A DNA stretch of 64,000 bases, from positions 1-64,000 of the forward strand of contig JAVBSL010000015.1 in NCBI GenBank assembly GCA_031556725.1, given 5' to 3'. How positions within the stretch are numbered: the stretch's first letter is position 1; each line of letters begins with the position of its first letter. Below, one piece after another: positions 52,335 to 61,371 of the stretch. Under the pieces are notes generated by a model. The model had not been told where the DNA came from and searched no databases. It saw only the letters and a list, made by a program, of their open reading frames with translations. The DNA comes from UBA935 sp031556725. Lineage in GTDB: Bacteria; Bacillota; Clostridia; Lachnospirales; Lachnospiraceae. A program made the position numbers and the translations under genes.

Positions 52335-53771
52335 ATGAGAACACTTACTTTTGAAGAAGTAAAAAGCTACGCTGCAGACTACAAGATGGTCCCCATCTGC
52401 AAAACCATTTACGCCGACATCCGAACCCCCATCGAGGTCATGCGGATTCTCAAATCAGTCAGCCGTCACTGCTATATGCTGGAAAGCGTCGAGGACAGCA
52501 AGAACTGGGGCCGCTATACCTTTTTAGGCTATCGTCCCACCATGGAGATTACTTCCCAGTCGGAAGACCCGGTAGGACGAATCCGTCAAGTGCTGGAAGC
52601 CAATAAAAGTCCCAAGATAGCAGGAATGCCGCCCTTCGCCGGCGGTCTGGTGGGATATTTCTCCTATGATTTTATCCAATACAGCGAACCTACCCTGAAC
52701 CTGGATGCCAAAGACGAAGAAAACTTTAAAAATGTTGATTTGATGCTTTTTGACAAAGTAATTGCCTTTGATAATTTTAAACAACAGATCCACCTTATTG
52801 CTAACGTAGCGATGAATGCAGAGGAACAACAGCTAACAGACAGTTATCACAAAGCATTAGAAGAAATCGACCATATGGAACAGCTGATCCGTAACGGAAA
52901 ACCGGTAAGACCCAATCCACTGGTGTTATGTTCCCCCTTTAAACCGCTGTTCCAAAAGGAAGAATTTTGTGCAATGGTAGAGCAGGCCAAACACCATATC
53001 CGCGAAGGAGATATCTTTCAGGTGGTATTATCCAACCGCATGGAAGCGGATATGCGAGGAAGCCTCCTGGATGCCTACCGGGTTCTGCGAACCACCAATC
53101 CATCCCCCTATATGTTCTACTTTAGCAGCGATGACATAGAAATCGCCGGTGCCTCCCCGGAAACCCTGGTGAAACTGACCAATAACGTCCTGTATACCTT
53201 TCCCTTAGCCGGCACCCGTCCGCGGGGAAATACTGCCGAAGAAGATAAACAGCTGGAAAAAGAACTGCTGGCCGATCCCAAAGAACTTGCCGAGCACAAT
53301 ATGCTGGTAGATCTGGGCCGGAACGATCTGGGCAAGATCAGCCGATTCGGTTCTGTAACCGTAGAAAAATACATGTCAGTAGAGCGGTATTCTCATGTAA
53401 TGCACATCGGTTCCACCGTCCGGAGCATCATCCGGAATGATCAGACAGCCTTAGATGCCGTCAGTGCCGTACTGCCCGCCGGAACCCTTTCCGGTGCACC
53501 CAAGATCAGGGCCTGCGAGATTATCAATAAACTAGAGAACAACAAACGAGGCATCTACGGCGGTGCCATCGGCTATCTGGATTTTACCGGCAACATGGAT
53601 ACCTGCATCGCCATCCGCATCGCCTTTGCCAAGAACGGTAAAGTATTCGTCCGCTCCGGTGCCGGCATCGTAGCCGACAGTATTCCGGAAAAAGAATACG
53701 AAGAATGTATCAACAAAGCCAAAGCGGTTATTAATGCCCTGACCATTGCCGAAGGAGGACTGGACAAATGA
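52335..53771 (+). CDS. trpE: Anthranilate synthase component I
   Basis: This enzyme converts chorismate with ammonia from TrpG to anthranilate, the first committed step of Trp synthesis. It has 478 residues from the ATG at 52335 (GGAGG SD). The Trp feedback site motif LESVE (near 42) and the chorismate-binding core (AGASPETLVKL, PLAGTRPRG, EHNMLVDLGRNDLG, GTLSGAPKIRA, GAIGYLDFTGNMD) are present. Its coding strand is unusually C-rich compared with trpC-trpA. It is coupled to trpG by ATGA. Confidence 0.96.
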   Translation: MRTLTFEEVKSYAADYKMVPICKTIYADIRTPIEVMRILKSVSRHCYMLESVEDSKNWGRYTFLGYRPTMEITSQSEDPVGRIRQVLEANKSPKIAGMPPFAGGLVGYFSYDFIQYSEPTLNLDAKDEENFKNVDLMLFDKVIAFDNFKQQIHLIANVAMNAEEQQLTDSYHKALEEIDHMEQLIRNGKPVRPNPLVLCSPFKPLFQKEEFCAMVEQAKHHIREGDIFQVVLSNRMEADMRGSLLDAYRVLRTTNPSPYMFYFSSDDIEIAGASPETLVKLTNNVLYTFPLAGTRPRGNTAEEDKQLEKELLADPKELAEHNMLVDLGRNDLGKISRFGSVTVEKYMSVERYSHVMHIGSTVRSIIRNDQTALDAVSAVLPAGTLSGAPKIRACEIINKLENNKRGIYGGAIGYLDFTGNMDTCIAIRIAFAKNGKVFVRSGAGIVADSIPEKEYEECINKAKAVINALTIAEGGLDK

Positions 53772-54349
53772 TTTTACTGATAGACAACTACGATAGCTTT
53801 TCCTACAACCTCTACCAACTAGTCGGTACCTTCGGAAAAGAAGTGACAGTCATTCGTAATGATGAGAAAACCCTCTCGGAAATCGAAGCCATGCAGCCGG
53901 AACGGATCATCCTTTCCCCCGGCCCCGGCCGCCCGGCCGATGCCGGAATCTGCCTGGCCGCAGTTACCTACTTTGCCGGCAAGATCCCCATTTTAGGCGT
54001 CTGCCTTGGGCACCAGGCTATCTGCGAAGCATACGGTGTCACCGTATCCTACGCCAAAGAACTCATGCATGGAAAACAATCCCAGATGCAGGTTGACAAC
54101 ACCACCCTCCTCTTTACCGGATTACCCGACAACATTGAGGGCGCCCGCTACCACTCCCTGGCAGTACTGGAAGAAACCCTTCCCCCCGCCCTCCAAATAA
54201 CAGCCCGAACCCCCGACGGTGAAATCATGGCCATCCAACATAGCACTTACCCCACCTACGGCCTCCAGTTCCACCCCGAATCAATCTTAACCCCCGCGGG
54301 CCCCAAAATACTACAAAACTTCATCTATAAACAAATTAGTAAAATTTAA
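53768..54349 (+). CDS. trpG: Anthranilate synthase glutamine amidotransferase component
   Basis: The 193-aa class I glutaminase supplies ammonia to TrpE. The catalytic triad is visible: nucleophile Cys in GVCLGHQAI near 79, His and Glu in LQFHPESILT near 169-171. It starts MILLIDNYDSFSYNLYQ. It is the stand-alone type, not fused to trpD. The coding strand is strikingly C-rich (many CCC and ACC codons). It overlaps trpE by 4 bp. Confidence 0.95.
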   Translation: MILLIDNYDSFSYNLYQLVGTFGKEVTVIRNDEKTLSEIEAMQPERIILSPGPGRPADAGICLAAVTYFAGKIPILGVCLGHQAICEAYGVTVSYAKELMHGKQSQMQVDNTTLLFTGLPDNIEGARYHSLAVLEETLPPALQITARTPDGEIMAIQHSTYPTYGLQFHPESILTPAGPKILQNFIYKQISKI

Positions 54350-54434
54350 CCTAAATACTAATAACTTAAAAAAAATAAAAACAAAAGCAATAGCAACCTA
54401 ACAACTTAATAGAACCTCAACATTTCCACAACCT

Positions 54435-54547
54435 AGTTTTTCACACAGGGGCACTTTGCCACAGCCCAGCTTAGTAACGAGAGGTAACCCCGGCGTTACC
54501 TCCCGTTCCTAAGCGGACTCGGCAAATATCCCCCCCATCGTGAAACT
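54435..54547 (+). repeat. 113-bp imperfect palindrome in the trpG-trpD spacer
   Basis: The 230-bp spacer inside the trp operon folds into one long hairpin. The inner arms 54470-54488 and 54495-54513 match at 17 of 19 positions around CCCGGC. GGGGCACTTTGCC (54448-54460) pairs with GGCAAATATCCCC (54521-54533). An outer AGTTTTTCAC pairs with GTGAAACT (54540-54547). A C-run, not a T-run, follows, so it is not a standard terminator. It may be a REP-like insertion or an mRNA stability element. 54350-54434 is AT-rich with no gene. Confidence 0.7.
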
Positions 54548-54579
54548 CGGGTAAACCAAACCTAAAGGAGACCCCCAAA

Positions 54580-55587
54580 ATGATAAAAGAAGCAATTCAT
54601 AAGGTAGTAAGAAAAGAAGATTTAAGTTATAATGAAGCAGCAACGGTTATGAATGAGATTATGAGTGGTAAAGCCTCACAGATTCAGATGGCGGCTTACC
54701 TCACCGCCCTGTCCCTAAAAGGCGAGACCATCGACGAGATCACCGCCTCCGCAGCCGGTATGCGCGAGCACTGCATTCGCCTGCTCCATGAAATGGATGT
54801 TCTGGAGATCGTCGGAACCGGCGGAGACAAGTCCAATTCCTTTAACATTTCCACCACATCGGCCATCGTCGTATCCGCTGCCGGTGTGCCGGTAGCCAAA
54901 CACGGTAACCGGGCAGCCAGCAGCCAGTGCGGAGCAGCTGATGTATTGGAGGCATTAGGGGTCAACATTAGCATACCGCCGAAGAAGAGTAAGGAAATGC
55001 TGGAGGAAATAGGTATCTGTTTCCTCTTTGCCCAGAATTACCATATAGCCATGAAATATGTGGCGCCGGTCCGTAAGGAACTGGGTATCCGTACCGTATT
55101 TAATATTTTAGGCCCCCTGACCAACCCTGCCGGTGCCAAGATGCAGCTTCTTGGTGTCTATGATGAAGAACTGGTATTACCCATGGCCCAGGTGCTTTAC
55201 AATCTGGGAGTCCGCAACTCTTTAGTAGTATACGGACAGGACGGCCTGGATGAGATTTCCATGAGTGCCCCCACCACCGTATGCGAAGTACGGGAGGGAA
55301 ATTTTGAAAAATATGTCATTCAGCCGGAAGACTTCGGCATGAAAAAATATAAAAAAGAAGATTTGCTGGGTGGAACCCCGGAAGAAAATGCTCAGATAAC
55401 ACGTGATATACTAAGTGGTGTGAAAGGCCCCAAGCGGGATGCGGTAGTTCTTAACTCAGCAGCGGCCCTATATGCTGCCAGAAAATCCGCCACCATGCAG
55501 GAAGCGGTCAAGTTGGCCGAGGAAGTCATTGACAGCGGCCGTGCCATGGTGCAATTAGAGAAATTTATCCAACTTTCTAACCAGTAA
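54580..55587 (+). CDS. trpD: Anthranilate phosphoribosyltransferase
   Basis: The 335-aa enzyme joins anthranilate and PRPP. The PRPP-binding glycine loop EIVGTGGDKSNSFNIST (near 77-93), HGNRAASSQCGAADVLEALG and the FNILGPLTNPAG motif are all present. A good SD (AAAGGAGA) precedes the ATG. It is separated from trpG by a palindromic spacer but is otherwise in the normal trp order. Confidence 0.96.
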   Translation: MIKEAIHKVVRKEDLSYNEAATVMNEIMSGKASQIQMAAYLTALSLKGETIDEITASAAGMREHCIRLLHEMDVLEIVGTGGDKSNSFNISTTSAIVVSAAGVPVAKHGNRAASSQCGAADVLEALGVNISIPPKKSKEMLEEIGICFLFAQNYHIAMKYVAPVRKELGIRTVFNILGPLTNPAGAKMQLLGVYDEELVLPMAQVLYNLGVRNSLVVYGQDGLDEISMSAPTTVCEVREGNFEKYVIQPEDFGMKKYKKEDLLGGTPEENAQITRDILSGVKGPKRDAVVLNSAAALYAARKSATMQEAVKLAEEVIDSGRAMVQLEKFIQLSNQ

Positions 55588-55631
55588 GAAACACAAGCAA
55601 ATAAATAATTGTACCAGGAAAGGAGCAGGCC

Positions 55632-56420
55632 GTGATCTTAGATACCATAGCGGAAAGTACCAGGAATAGGGTAGCTGCGAAAAAACAAAAGTTTTCCATA
55701 GAGAATATCCGCAGGGAAGCGGAGGCAATGAATGCTGATACCGGATACCCTTTTTATCAGGCATTGACCGAACCGGACATTTCATTCATTTGTGAAGTGA
55801 AGAAAGCCTCACCGTCCAAAGGAGTCATTGCCAGGGATTTTCCTTATCTGGAGATTGCCAAAGAGTATGAAGAAGCCGGAGCAGCGGCCATTTCCGTACT
55901 GACTGAACCGGAATTTTTCAAAGGCTGTGATATTTATTTACAAGAAATCGCTGCTCAGGTGGGTATCCCCGTACTGCGGAAGGATTTTACTGTGGATGCC
56001 TATCAGCTTTATGAAGCGAAGGTTTTAGGTGCTTCTGCTGTTTTGTTGATTTGTACGCTACTGGAAACGGCCATAGTCAAGGAATATCTGGCTATCTGCC
56101 ATAGTCTTGGGCTGTCAGCACTGGTAGAAGCTCACAATGAAACAGAAATAGAAGCAGCACTGCAGGCCGGAGCCGGGATCATCGGTGTCAATAACCGCAA
56201 TCTGCAAACCTTTGAGGTGGATATTACCACCAGCAGCCGTTTGCGGGAATTAGTGCCGAAGGACCGCCTGTTTATCTCGGAAAGCGGGATTTCCGGGCCA
56301 AAAGAGATTGCCCGGCTGCGTGAGAGTGGGGTGAATGGTGTGCTGATTGGTGAGACATTGATGCGGTGTGGAGATAAAAAGGCAGAACTGATTCGTTTGC
56401 GAGAAGGGGAGGGCAGTTGA
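55632..56420 (+). CDS. trpC: Indole-3-glycerol phosphate synthase
   Basis: This 262-aa TIM-barrel enzyme shows CEVKKASPSKGVIA (near 56-69), VLTEPEFFKG, LRKDFTVDAYQLYEA, LVEAHNE, IGVNNRNLQTFEVD and SESGISGPKEI. The start is GTG at 55632 with an AGGAAAGGAG SD. It closes the indole ring from CdRP. The stop overlaps the trpF ATG by one base. Confidence 0.96.
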   Translation: MILDTIAESTRNRVAAKKQKFSIENIRREAEAMNADTGYPFYQALTEPDISFICEVKKASPSKGVIARDFPYLEIAKEYEEAGAAAISVLTEPEFFKGCDIYLQEIAAQVGIPVLRKDFTVDAYQLYEAKVLGASAVLLICTLLETAIVKEYLAICHSLGLSALVEAHNETEIEAALQAGAGIIGVNNRNLQTFEVDITTSSRLRELVPKDRLFISESGISGPKEIARLRESGVNGVLIGETLMRCGDKKAELIRLREGEGS

Positions 56421-57031
56421 TGATGAAGATAAAAATATGTGGTTTAACCAGTCACTATGATATTTATCATGTAAATAAAGCACAACCCGATTATGTAGGA
56501 TTTGTTTTTGCTGCCGGAAGGCGCATGGTTCGGGAAGAAGATGCGATTGACTTGCGTAGTCATTTGCGGGAACGGATCTGTCCGGTGGGTGTTTTTAAGG
56601 ACGCAGAGGAAGAACAGATCCTGCGGCTTGCTTTTACCGGTATCATTAATATGATCCAGCTTCATGGTGAGGAATCTCCCGATTATGTATTGCGAATAAA
56701 GGAAAGAGTTAAGACCCCGGTAATCAAAGCAATCAGTGTGGGAAATAAGGAGCAGGAAGGATTGATGTCTGCCTATGAAGGAGCAGGAGTGGATTACTTT
56801 CTGTTTGATCAGGGGGCCGGCGGAACCGGAAAGACCTTTGACTGGGAGCAGATGCCGAGAAGCAACCGTCCCTTTTTCCTGGCCGGCGGGCTTCATAGCG
56901 GTAATATAGTTCAGGCCATGGAGTTACAACCTTATGCTGTAGATGTCAGCAGCGGTGCGGAAAGCGACGGACATAAGGATGGAGCAAAAATAAGGGAACT
57001 GGTAGAGATCGTAAGAAGGAGAGCAAAGTAA
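56420..57031 (+). CDS. trpF: Phosphoribosylanthranilate isomerase
   Basis: The 203-aa TIM-barrel isomerase has KICGLTSHYD (catalytic Cys near 7), YVGFVFAAGRRMV, QLHGEESPDYV, FDQGAGGTGKTFDW and AVDVSSGAESDGHKD. The ATG at 56420 lies 7 nt from GGAGG and overlaps the trpC TGA; the in-frame TTG at 56417 is less likely. trpF is separate from trpC here. Confidence 0.94.
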   Translation: MMKIKICGLTSHYDIYHVNKAQPDYVGFVFAAGRRMVREEDAIDLRSHLRERICPVGVFKDAEEEQILRLAFTGIINMIQLHGEESPDYVLRIKERVKTPVIKAISVGNKEQEGLMSAYEGAGVDYFLFDQGAGGTGKTFDWEQMPRSNRPFFLAGGLHSGNIVQAMELQPYAVDVSSGAESDGHKDGAKIRELVEIVRRRAK

Positions 57032-57032
57032 C

Positions 57033-58217
57033 ATGACAAAAGGAAGATTTGGTATTCACGGCGGACAATATATCCCGGAAACGTTGATGAATGAAATTAT
57101 AAAATTAGAAGAAAGTTATGAATTTTACAAAAATGATCAGGATTTTAATGAGGAATTGACCAACTTGCTCAATCAATATGCCGGCCGCCCCTCCCTTCTT
57201 TACTATGCGGAACGGATGAGTGAAGATTTAGGCGGAGCAAGGATTTACTTAAAGCGGGAGGACTTAAATCACACCGGTTCCCATAAGATCAATAATGTAT
57301 TGGGTCAGGTGTTGTTAGCCAAGAAAATGGGCAAGACCAGAGTGATTGCCGAAACCGGTGCCGGCCAGCACGGAGTGGCAACCGCCACTGCGGCAGCTCT
57401 TTTAGGAATGGAATGTGAGATCTTCATGGGAAAGGAAGACACCGACAGACAGGCTTTAAATGTCTACCGGATGGAGCTGTTAGGAGCCAAAGTGCATCCG
57501 GTAACCAGCGGCACCCAGACCTTAAAGGATGCGGTCAACGAGACCATGCGTGAATGGGTAGGGCGGGTGCACGATACCCATTATTGTTTGGGTTCGGTGA
57601 TGGGTCCCCATCCCTTTCCTACTATTGTACGGGATTTTCAAAGTGTGATCAGCAGGGAAGCCCGCAGTCAGATTTTGGAAAAGGAAGGGAAGCTTCCGGC
57701 CGCAGTAGTAGCCTGTGTAGGCGGCGGCAGCAATGCCATGGGTATGTTCTATCATTTTATTGAGGATAAAGAGGTGCAGCTGATTGGCTGTGAAGCGGCC
57801 GGACACGGTGTGGATACCGACAAGCATGCAGCCACCATTGCCAAAGGCTCACTGGGCGTATTTCATGGGATGAAATCTTACTTTTGCCAGGACGAGTACG
57901 GCCAGATTGCGCCGGTATACTCCATTTCGGCAGGCTTGGACTATCCCGGGATCGGACCGGAACATGCCAATCTGCATGACAGTGGGCGGGCCTCTTATGT
58001 GCCGGTAACCGATGAGGAAGCGGTGGCGGCTTTTGAATATCTGGCCCGAACGGAAGGCATCATCTGCGCCATTGAAAGCGCCCATGCGGTGGCTCATGTG
58101 AGAAAAATTGCAGGTAATTTTGATAAAAACGACAGTATCATCATCTGCCTTTCCGGACGGGGAGACAAGGATGTGGCGGCCATAGCACGATATAAGGGGG
58201 TATCTATTGATGAGTAA
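57033..58217 (+). CDS. trpB: Tryptophan synthase beta subunit
   Basis: This 394-aa PLP enzyme condenses indole and serine. Markers: GRPSLLYYAERMSEDLGGAR, the PLP lysine in DLNHTGSHKINNVLGQ (Lys near 86), ETGAGQHGVATA, GGGSNAMGMFY (phosphate loop) and CLSGRGDKD. It is the TrpB1 type that works with TrpA. It starts one base after the trpF stop and overlaps trpA by 8 bp. Confidence 0.97.
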   Translation: MTKGRFGIHGGQYIPETLMNEIIKLEESYEFYKNDQDFNEELTNLLNQYAGRPSLLYYAERMSEDLGGARIYLKREDLNHTGSHKINNVLGQVLLAKKMGKTRVIAETGAGQHGVATATAAALLGMECEIFMGKEDTDRQALNVYRMELLGAKVHPVTSGTQTLKDAVNETMREWVGRVHDTHYCLGSVMGPHPFPTIVRDFQSVISREARSQILEKEGKLPAAVVACVGGGSNAMGMFYHFIEDKEVQLIGCEAAGHGVDTDKHAATIAKGSLGVFHGMKSYFCQDEYGQIAPVYSISAGLDYPGIGPEHANLHDSGRASYVPVTDEEAVAAFEYLARTEGIICAIESAHAVAHVRKIAGNFDKNDSIIICLSGRGDKDVAAIARYKGVSIDE

Positions 58218-58986
58218 GATAGCAAATGCATTTAGAAACGAAAAAGCCTTTATCGGCTTTGTCACCGGCGGTGATCCGTCCATGGAAGTAAGCGAAGCCA
58301 TTATTATGAAAATGATTGAAGCCGGCTGCGACCTGGTGGAAATCGGCATTCCCTTTTCCGATCCCATTGCCGAAGGACCGGTTATCCAGGAAGCCAATAT
58401 CCGGGCCCTGAAGGCCGGTGCCACAACCGATAAAATGTTTGAGCTGGCGGCTAATGTGAGGAAGAAAAGCCAGATTCCGTTGGTTTTCCTAACCTATTTG
58501 AACCCGGTATTTCATTACGGCTATGACCGCTTTTTTGCCAGGTGCAAAGAAAGCGGCATCGATGGCATTATTATCCCCGATATGCCTTATGAAGAAAGGG
58601 ACGAAATCAAGGAAATTGCCGCGGCTTACGGGGTGGATGCCATTACCCTGATCGCCCCCACATCCAACCAGCGGATCACCGAACTGGCCCGGGCGGCAAC
58701 CGGATTTATTTACGTAGTTTCTTCCATGGGAGTTACCGGTATGCGCAGTGAGATTACCACGGATCTGAAAGAAATATTAACTACCGTCAAAGCGGCCACG
58801 ACCATTCCCGCTGCGGTTGGTTTTGGTGTACATACCCCTGAGCAGGCCGCCCGGATTGCAGGGATGGCCGAAGGAGTAATTGTTGGCAGTGCTATTGTTA
58901 AGATAGTAGCGGAATACGGAGAAAATGCACCGGATCAAATCTATGATTACGTAAAGAAAATGAAAGATGCCATAATAAATTCCTGA
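58210..58986 (+). CDS. trpA: Tryptophan synthase alpha subunit
   Basis: The 258-aa TIM-barrel lyase releases indole. FVTGGDPSMEVS, the catalytic Glu in DLVEIGIPFSDPIAEGP (near 47), Asp in GIDGIIIPDMPYEE, YVVSSMGVTGMRSE and VGFGVHTPEQA are present. The ATG at 58210 has AAGGGGG upstream and overlaps the end of trpB. It is the last gene of the trp operon. No strong terminator is seen before the topA promoter. Confidence 0.96.
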   Translation: MSKIANAFRNEKAFIGFVTGGDPSMEVSEAIIMKMIEAGCDLVEIGIPFSDPIAEGPVIQEANIRALKAGATTDKMFELAANVRKKSQIPLVFLTYLNPVFHYGYDRFFARCKESGIDGIIIPDMPYEERDEIKEIAAAYGVDAITLIAPTSNQRITELARAATGFIYVVSSMGVTGMRSEITTDLKEILTTVKAATTIPAAVGFGVHTPEQAARIAGMAEGVIVGSAIVKIVAEYGENAPDQIYDYVKKMKDAIINS

Positions 58987-59005
58987 ACGAATTTTTAAAA
59001 ATTGC

Positions 59006-59034
59006 TTGCAAGGTTTAAAAATTTGGTGTATAGT
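59006..59034 (+). promoter_or_regulatory. Sigma-A-type promoter of topA
   Basis: TTGCAA (59006-59011) and TATAGT (59029-59034) are separated by 17 bp, about 100 bp before the chosen start codon of topA. Confidence 0.6.
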
Positions 59035-59132
59035 GTTGCACGTTACCTGTTAAAATAAATATGATATATATGGAAGCTTATATAAGAGCCTATATATATA
59101 GAAGAAACACAACAGATCAACGGGGAAGAATG

Positions 59133-61214
59133 ATGGCAAAATATTTAGTAATTGTGGAATCACCGGCAAAGGTGAAAACGATCAAGAAGTTTCTGGGACC
59201 TAATTATGAGGTTTCGGCAAGCAACGGTCATGTAAGGGATTTTCCGAAAAGTCAGATGGGAATCGATTTTGAACATGATTATGAACCCAAGTATATTACC
59301 ATTCGGGGGAAGGGTGATATCCTGGCCAAGTTAAGAAAAGAAGTGAAGAAAGCAGAAAAAATATATCTGGCAACTGACCCTGACCGTGAGGGTGAGGCGA
59401 TATCCTGGCATCTGTCCAAGTCGCTGAAGTTGGAAGATAAGAAAGTTTACCGTATTACCTTTAATGAAATCACCAAGAACGCAGTGAAGGAGTCCCTGAA
59501 AAACGCCAGAGAGATCGATATGGATCTGGTGGATGCCCAGCAGACCAGAAGAATGCTGGATCGAATGGTGGGATATCGGATTTCCCCGGTTTTATGGGCG
59601 AAGGTAAAAAGGGGCTTAAGTGCCGGCCGTGTACAGTCGGTGGCTTTGCGGATCATTTGTGACCGGGAAGAGGAAATCAATGCCTTTATTCCCGAGGAAT
59701 ATTGGTCTTTCGGCGCATCTTTTGCCATTCCCGGCGAAAAGAAGCTGTTACAGGCCAAATATTACGGCAGCAAAGACGGTAAAGTAACCATTGCTTCGGA
59801 AGCAGAGTTAAAGAAGATTATGAAGGAGCTGGAAAAAGCTTCTTATAAAATAGCGGAGGTAAAGAAAGGCGAGCGCATTAAGAAGGCGCCCCTGCCTTTT
59901 ACCACCTCCACCTTACAGCAGGAAGCCAGTAAAGTGCTGAATTTTTCCACTCAGAAAACCATGCGTCTGGCCCAGCAGTTATACGAAGGTATTGATATCA
60001 AAGGCAACGGTACGGTGGGTGTGATCACCTATCTGCGTACCGATTCCACCCGTGTATCCGAAGAAGCGGAAAAAACCGCCGAAGAGTATATCGGTAAGAC
60101 TTACGGTGCCGACTATGCTGCCGGTGCCGGTGTGGAAAAGAAAAGTGATAAAAAGATTCAGGATGCTCATGAAGCTATCCGGCCTACCGAAATCGGCATG
60201 ACTCCGGCAGAACTCAAAGACTCTCTGTCTCGTGACCAGTTCAGATTATATCAGCTGATTTGGAAACGGTTCGTAGCCAGCCGGATGAATCCGGCCAAAT
60301 ATGAGACTACTTCCATTAAGATCGATGCCGGAGAGCACCGCTTTACCGTGGCCGCATCCAAGGTGTTGTTCGACGGATTTATGTCGGTTTACACCCAGGA
60401 AGAGGAAAAAGAAGAGAGCGAGACCCTGGCCAAAAGCATCGATCAGTCAACCAAACTGGAGTTTAAAGAATTTGATTATAAGCAGCATTTTACCCAGCCA
60501 TCCCCCCATTATACCGAGGCTTCGCTGGTAAAGGCGCTGGAGGAACTGGGCATCGGACGCCCCAGTACTTATGCTCCCACCATCACCACCATTATGGCCA
60601 GACGCTATGTGGTAAAGGAAAATAAAAATCTTTACATTACCGAATTGGGTGAAGTGGTCAACCAGATGATGAAGGAAGCCTTTCCCACCATCGTCGATGT
60701 GAACTTTACAGCCAATCTGGAAGCGTTGTTAGATGGCGTGGAGGAAGGCAGTGTAAACTGGAAAACCGTAGTATCCAATTTCTATCCTGATTTGGATGAA
60801 GCGGTACAGGTAGCGGAAAAAGAACTGGCAGAAGTGCAGATTGCCGACGAAGTGTCGGAAGAAGTCTGTGATCTGTGCGGCCGGCAGATGGTCATCAAAT
60901 ATGGCCCCCACGGCAGATTCCTGGCTTGTCCGGGATTCCCTGAATGCCGCAATACCAAGCCTTATTTTGAAAAAATCGGTGTTTCATGTCCCAAATGCGG
61001 TAAGGATATTGTCCTTAAGAAAACCAAAAAAGGCAGAAAGTACTATGGCTGCGTTGGTAATCCCGAATGTGACTTTATGGTATGGCAGAAGCCGTCCCAG
61101 GAGAAATGCCCGGGATGCGGTTCGGTACTGCTGGAAAAAGGAAATAAACTGGTATGCGCTGACGAGAACTGTGGTCATATTGAGATAAAGCCACAAAAGG
61201 AAGACGAAAATTAG
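59133..61214 (+). CDS. topA: DNA topoisomerase I (type IA)
   Basis: This enzyme relaxes negative supercoils. About 693 residues from the ATG at 59133 (MAKYLVIVESPAK; GGGGAAG SD). The TOPRIM site LATDPDREGEAISWHL (near 75-90), GRVQSVALR and the active tyrosine in ITYLRTDSTRVSE (near 300) are clear. The C-terminus has three four-cysteine zinc ribbons (CDLCGRQ ... CPGFPEC, CPKCGKD ... CVGNPEC, CPGCGS ... CADENC). It lies upstream of codY, as in Bacillus but without the genes that separate them there. Confidence 0.97.
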   Translation: MAKYLVIVESPAKVKTIKKFLGPNYEVSASNGHVRDFPKSQMGIDFEHDYEPKYITIRGKGDILAKLRKEVKKAEKIYLATDPDREGEAISWHLSKSLKLEDKKVYRITFNEITKNAVKESLKNAREIDMDLVDAQQTRRMLDRMVGYRISPVLWAKVKRGLSAGRVQSVALRIICDREEEINAFIPEEYWSFGASFAIPGEKKLLQAKYYGSKDGKVTIASEAELKKIMKELEKASYKIAEVKKGERIKKAPLPFTTSTLQQEASKVLNFSTQKTMRLAQQLYEGIDIKGNGTVGVITYLRTDSTRVSEEAEKTAEEYIGKTYGADYAAGAGVEKKSDKKIQDAHEAIRPTEIGMTPAELKDSLSRDQFRLYQLIWKRFVASRMNPAKYETTSIKIDAGEHRFTVAASKVLFDGFMSVYTQEEEKEESETLAKSIDQSTKLEFKEFDYKQHFTQPSPHYTEASLVKALEELGIGRPSTYAPTITTIMARRYVVKENKNLYITELGEVVNQMMKEAFPTIVDVNFTANLEALLDGVEEGSVNWKTVVSNFYPDLDEAVQVAEKELAEVQIADEVSEEVCDLCGRQMVIKYGPHGRFLACPGFPECRNTKPYFEKIGVSCPKCGKDIVLKKTKKGRKYYGCVGNPECDFMVWQKPSQEKCPGCGSVLLEKGNKLVCADENCGHIEIKPQKEDEN

Positions 61215-61288
61215 TACAAATTGCATAAAAAACTATGAAAATAGGTATTATTTCCTATAAAAATAAACAAGAATACCCTTAATGGTCG

Positions 61289-61317
61289 TTGTAATATGGT
61301 GTTTCATATGATACAAT
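61289..61317 (+). promoter_or_regulatory. Promoter of codY inside a large inverted repeat
   Basis: TTGTAA (61289-61294) and TACAAT (61312-61317) are 17 bp apart. The promoter lies between arms AATACCC (61272-61278) plus GTCGTT (61285-61290) and AACGAC (61329-61334) plus GGGTATT (61340-61346), which are symmetric about the -10 element. This could be an operator pair for an unknown regulator. Confidence 0.6.
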
Positions 61318-61371
61318 ATGAATATTGGAACGACAATAGGGGTATTTTTTTGCAGTACGGGAGGATTATGG

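Noticed and set aside
58991..59004. AATTTTTAAAAATT before topA as a CodY box
   Set aside because: It resembles the CodY consensus only through its A/T content and lacks the central C/G pair; such matches are common in AT-rich spacers.
61340..61351. GGGGTATT plus T-run as a terminator before codY
   Set aside because: Its 5' arm (61272-61290) lies upstream of the codY promoter, so the hairpin could form only in read-through RNA from topA; the promoter reading is better supported.
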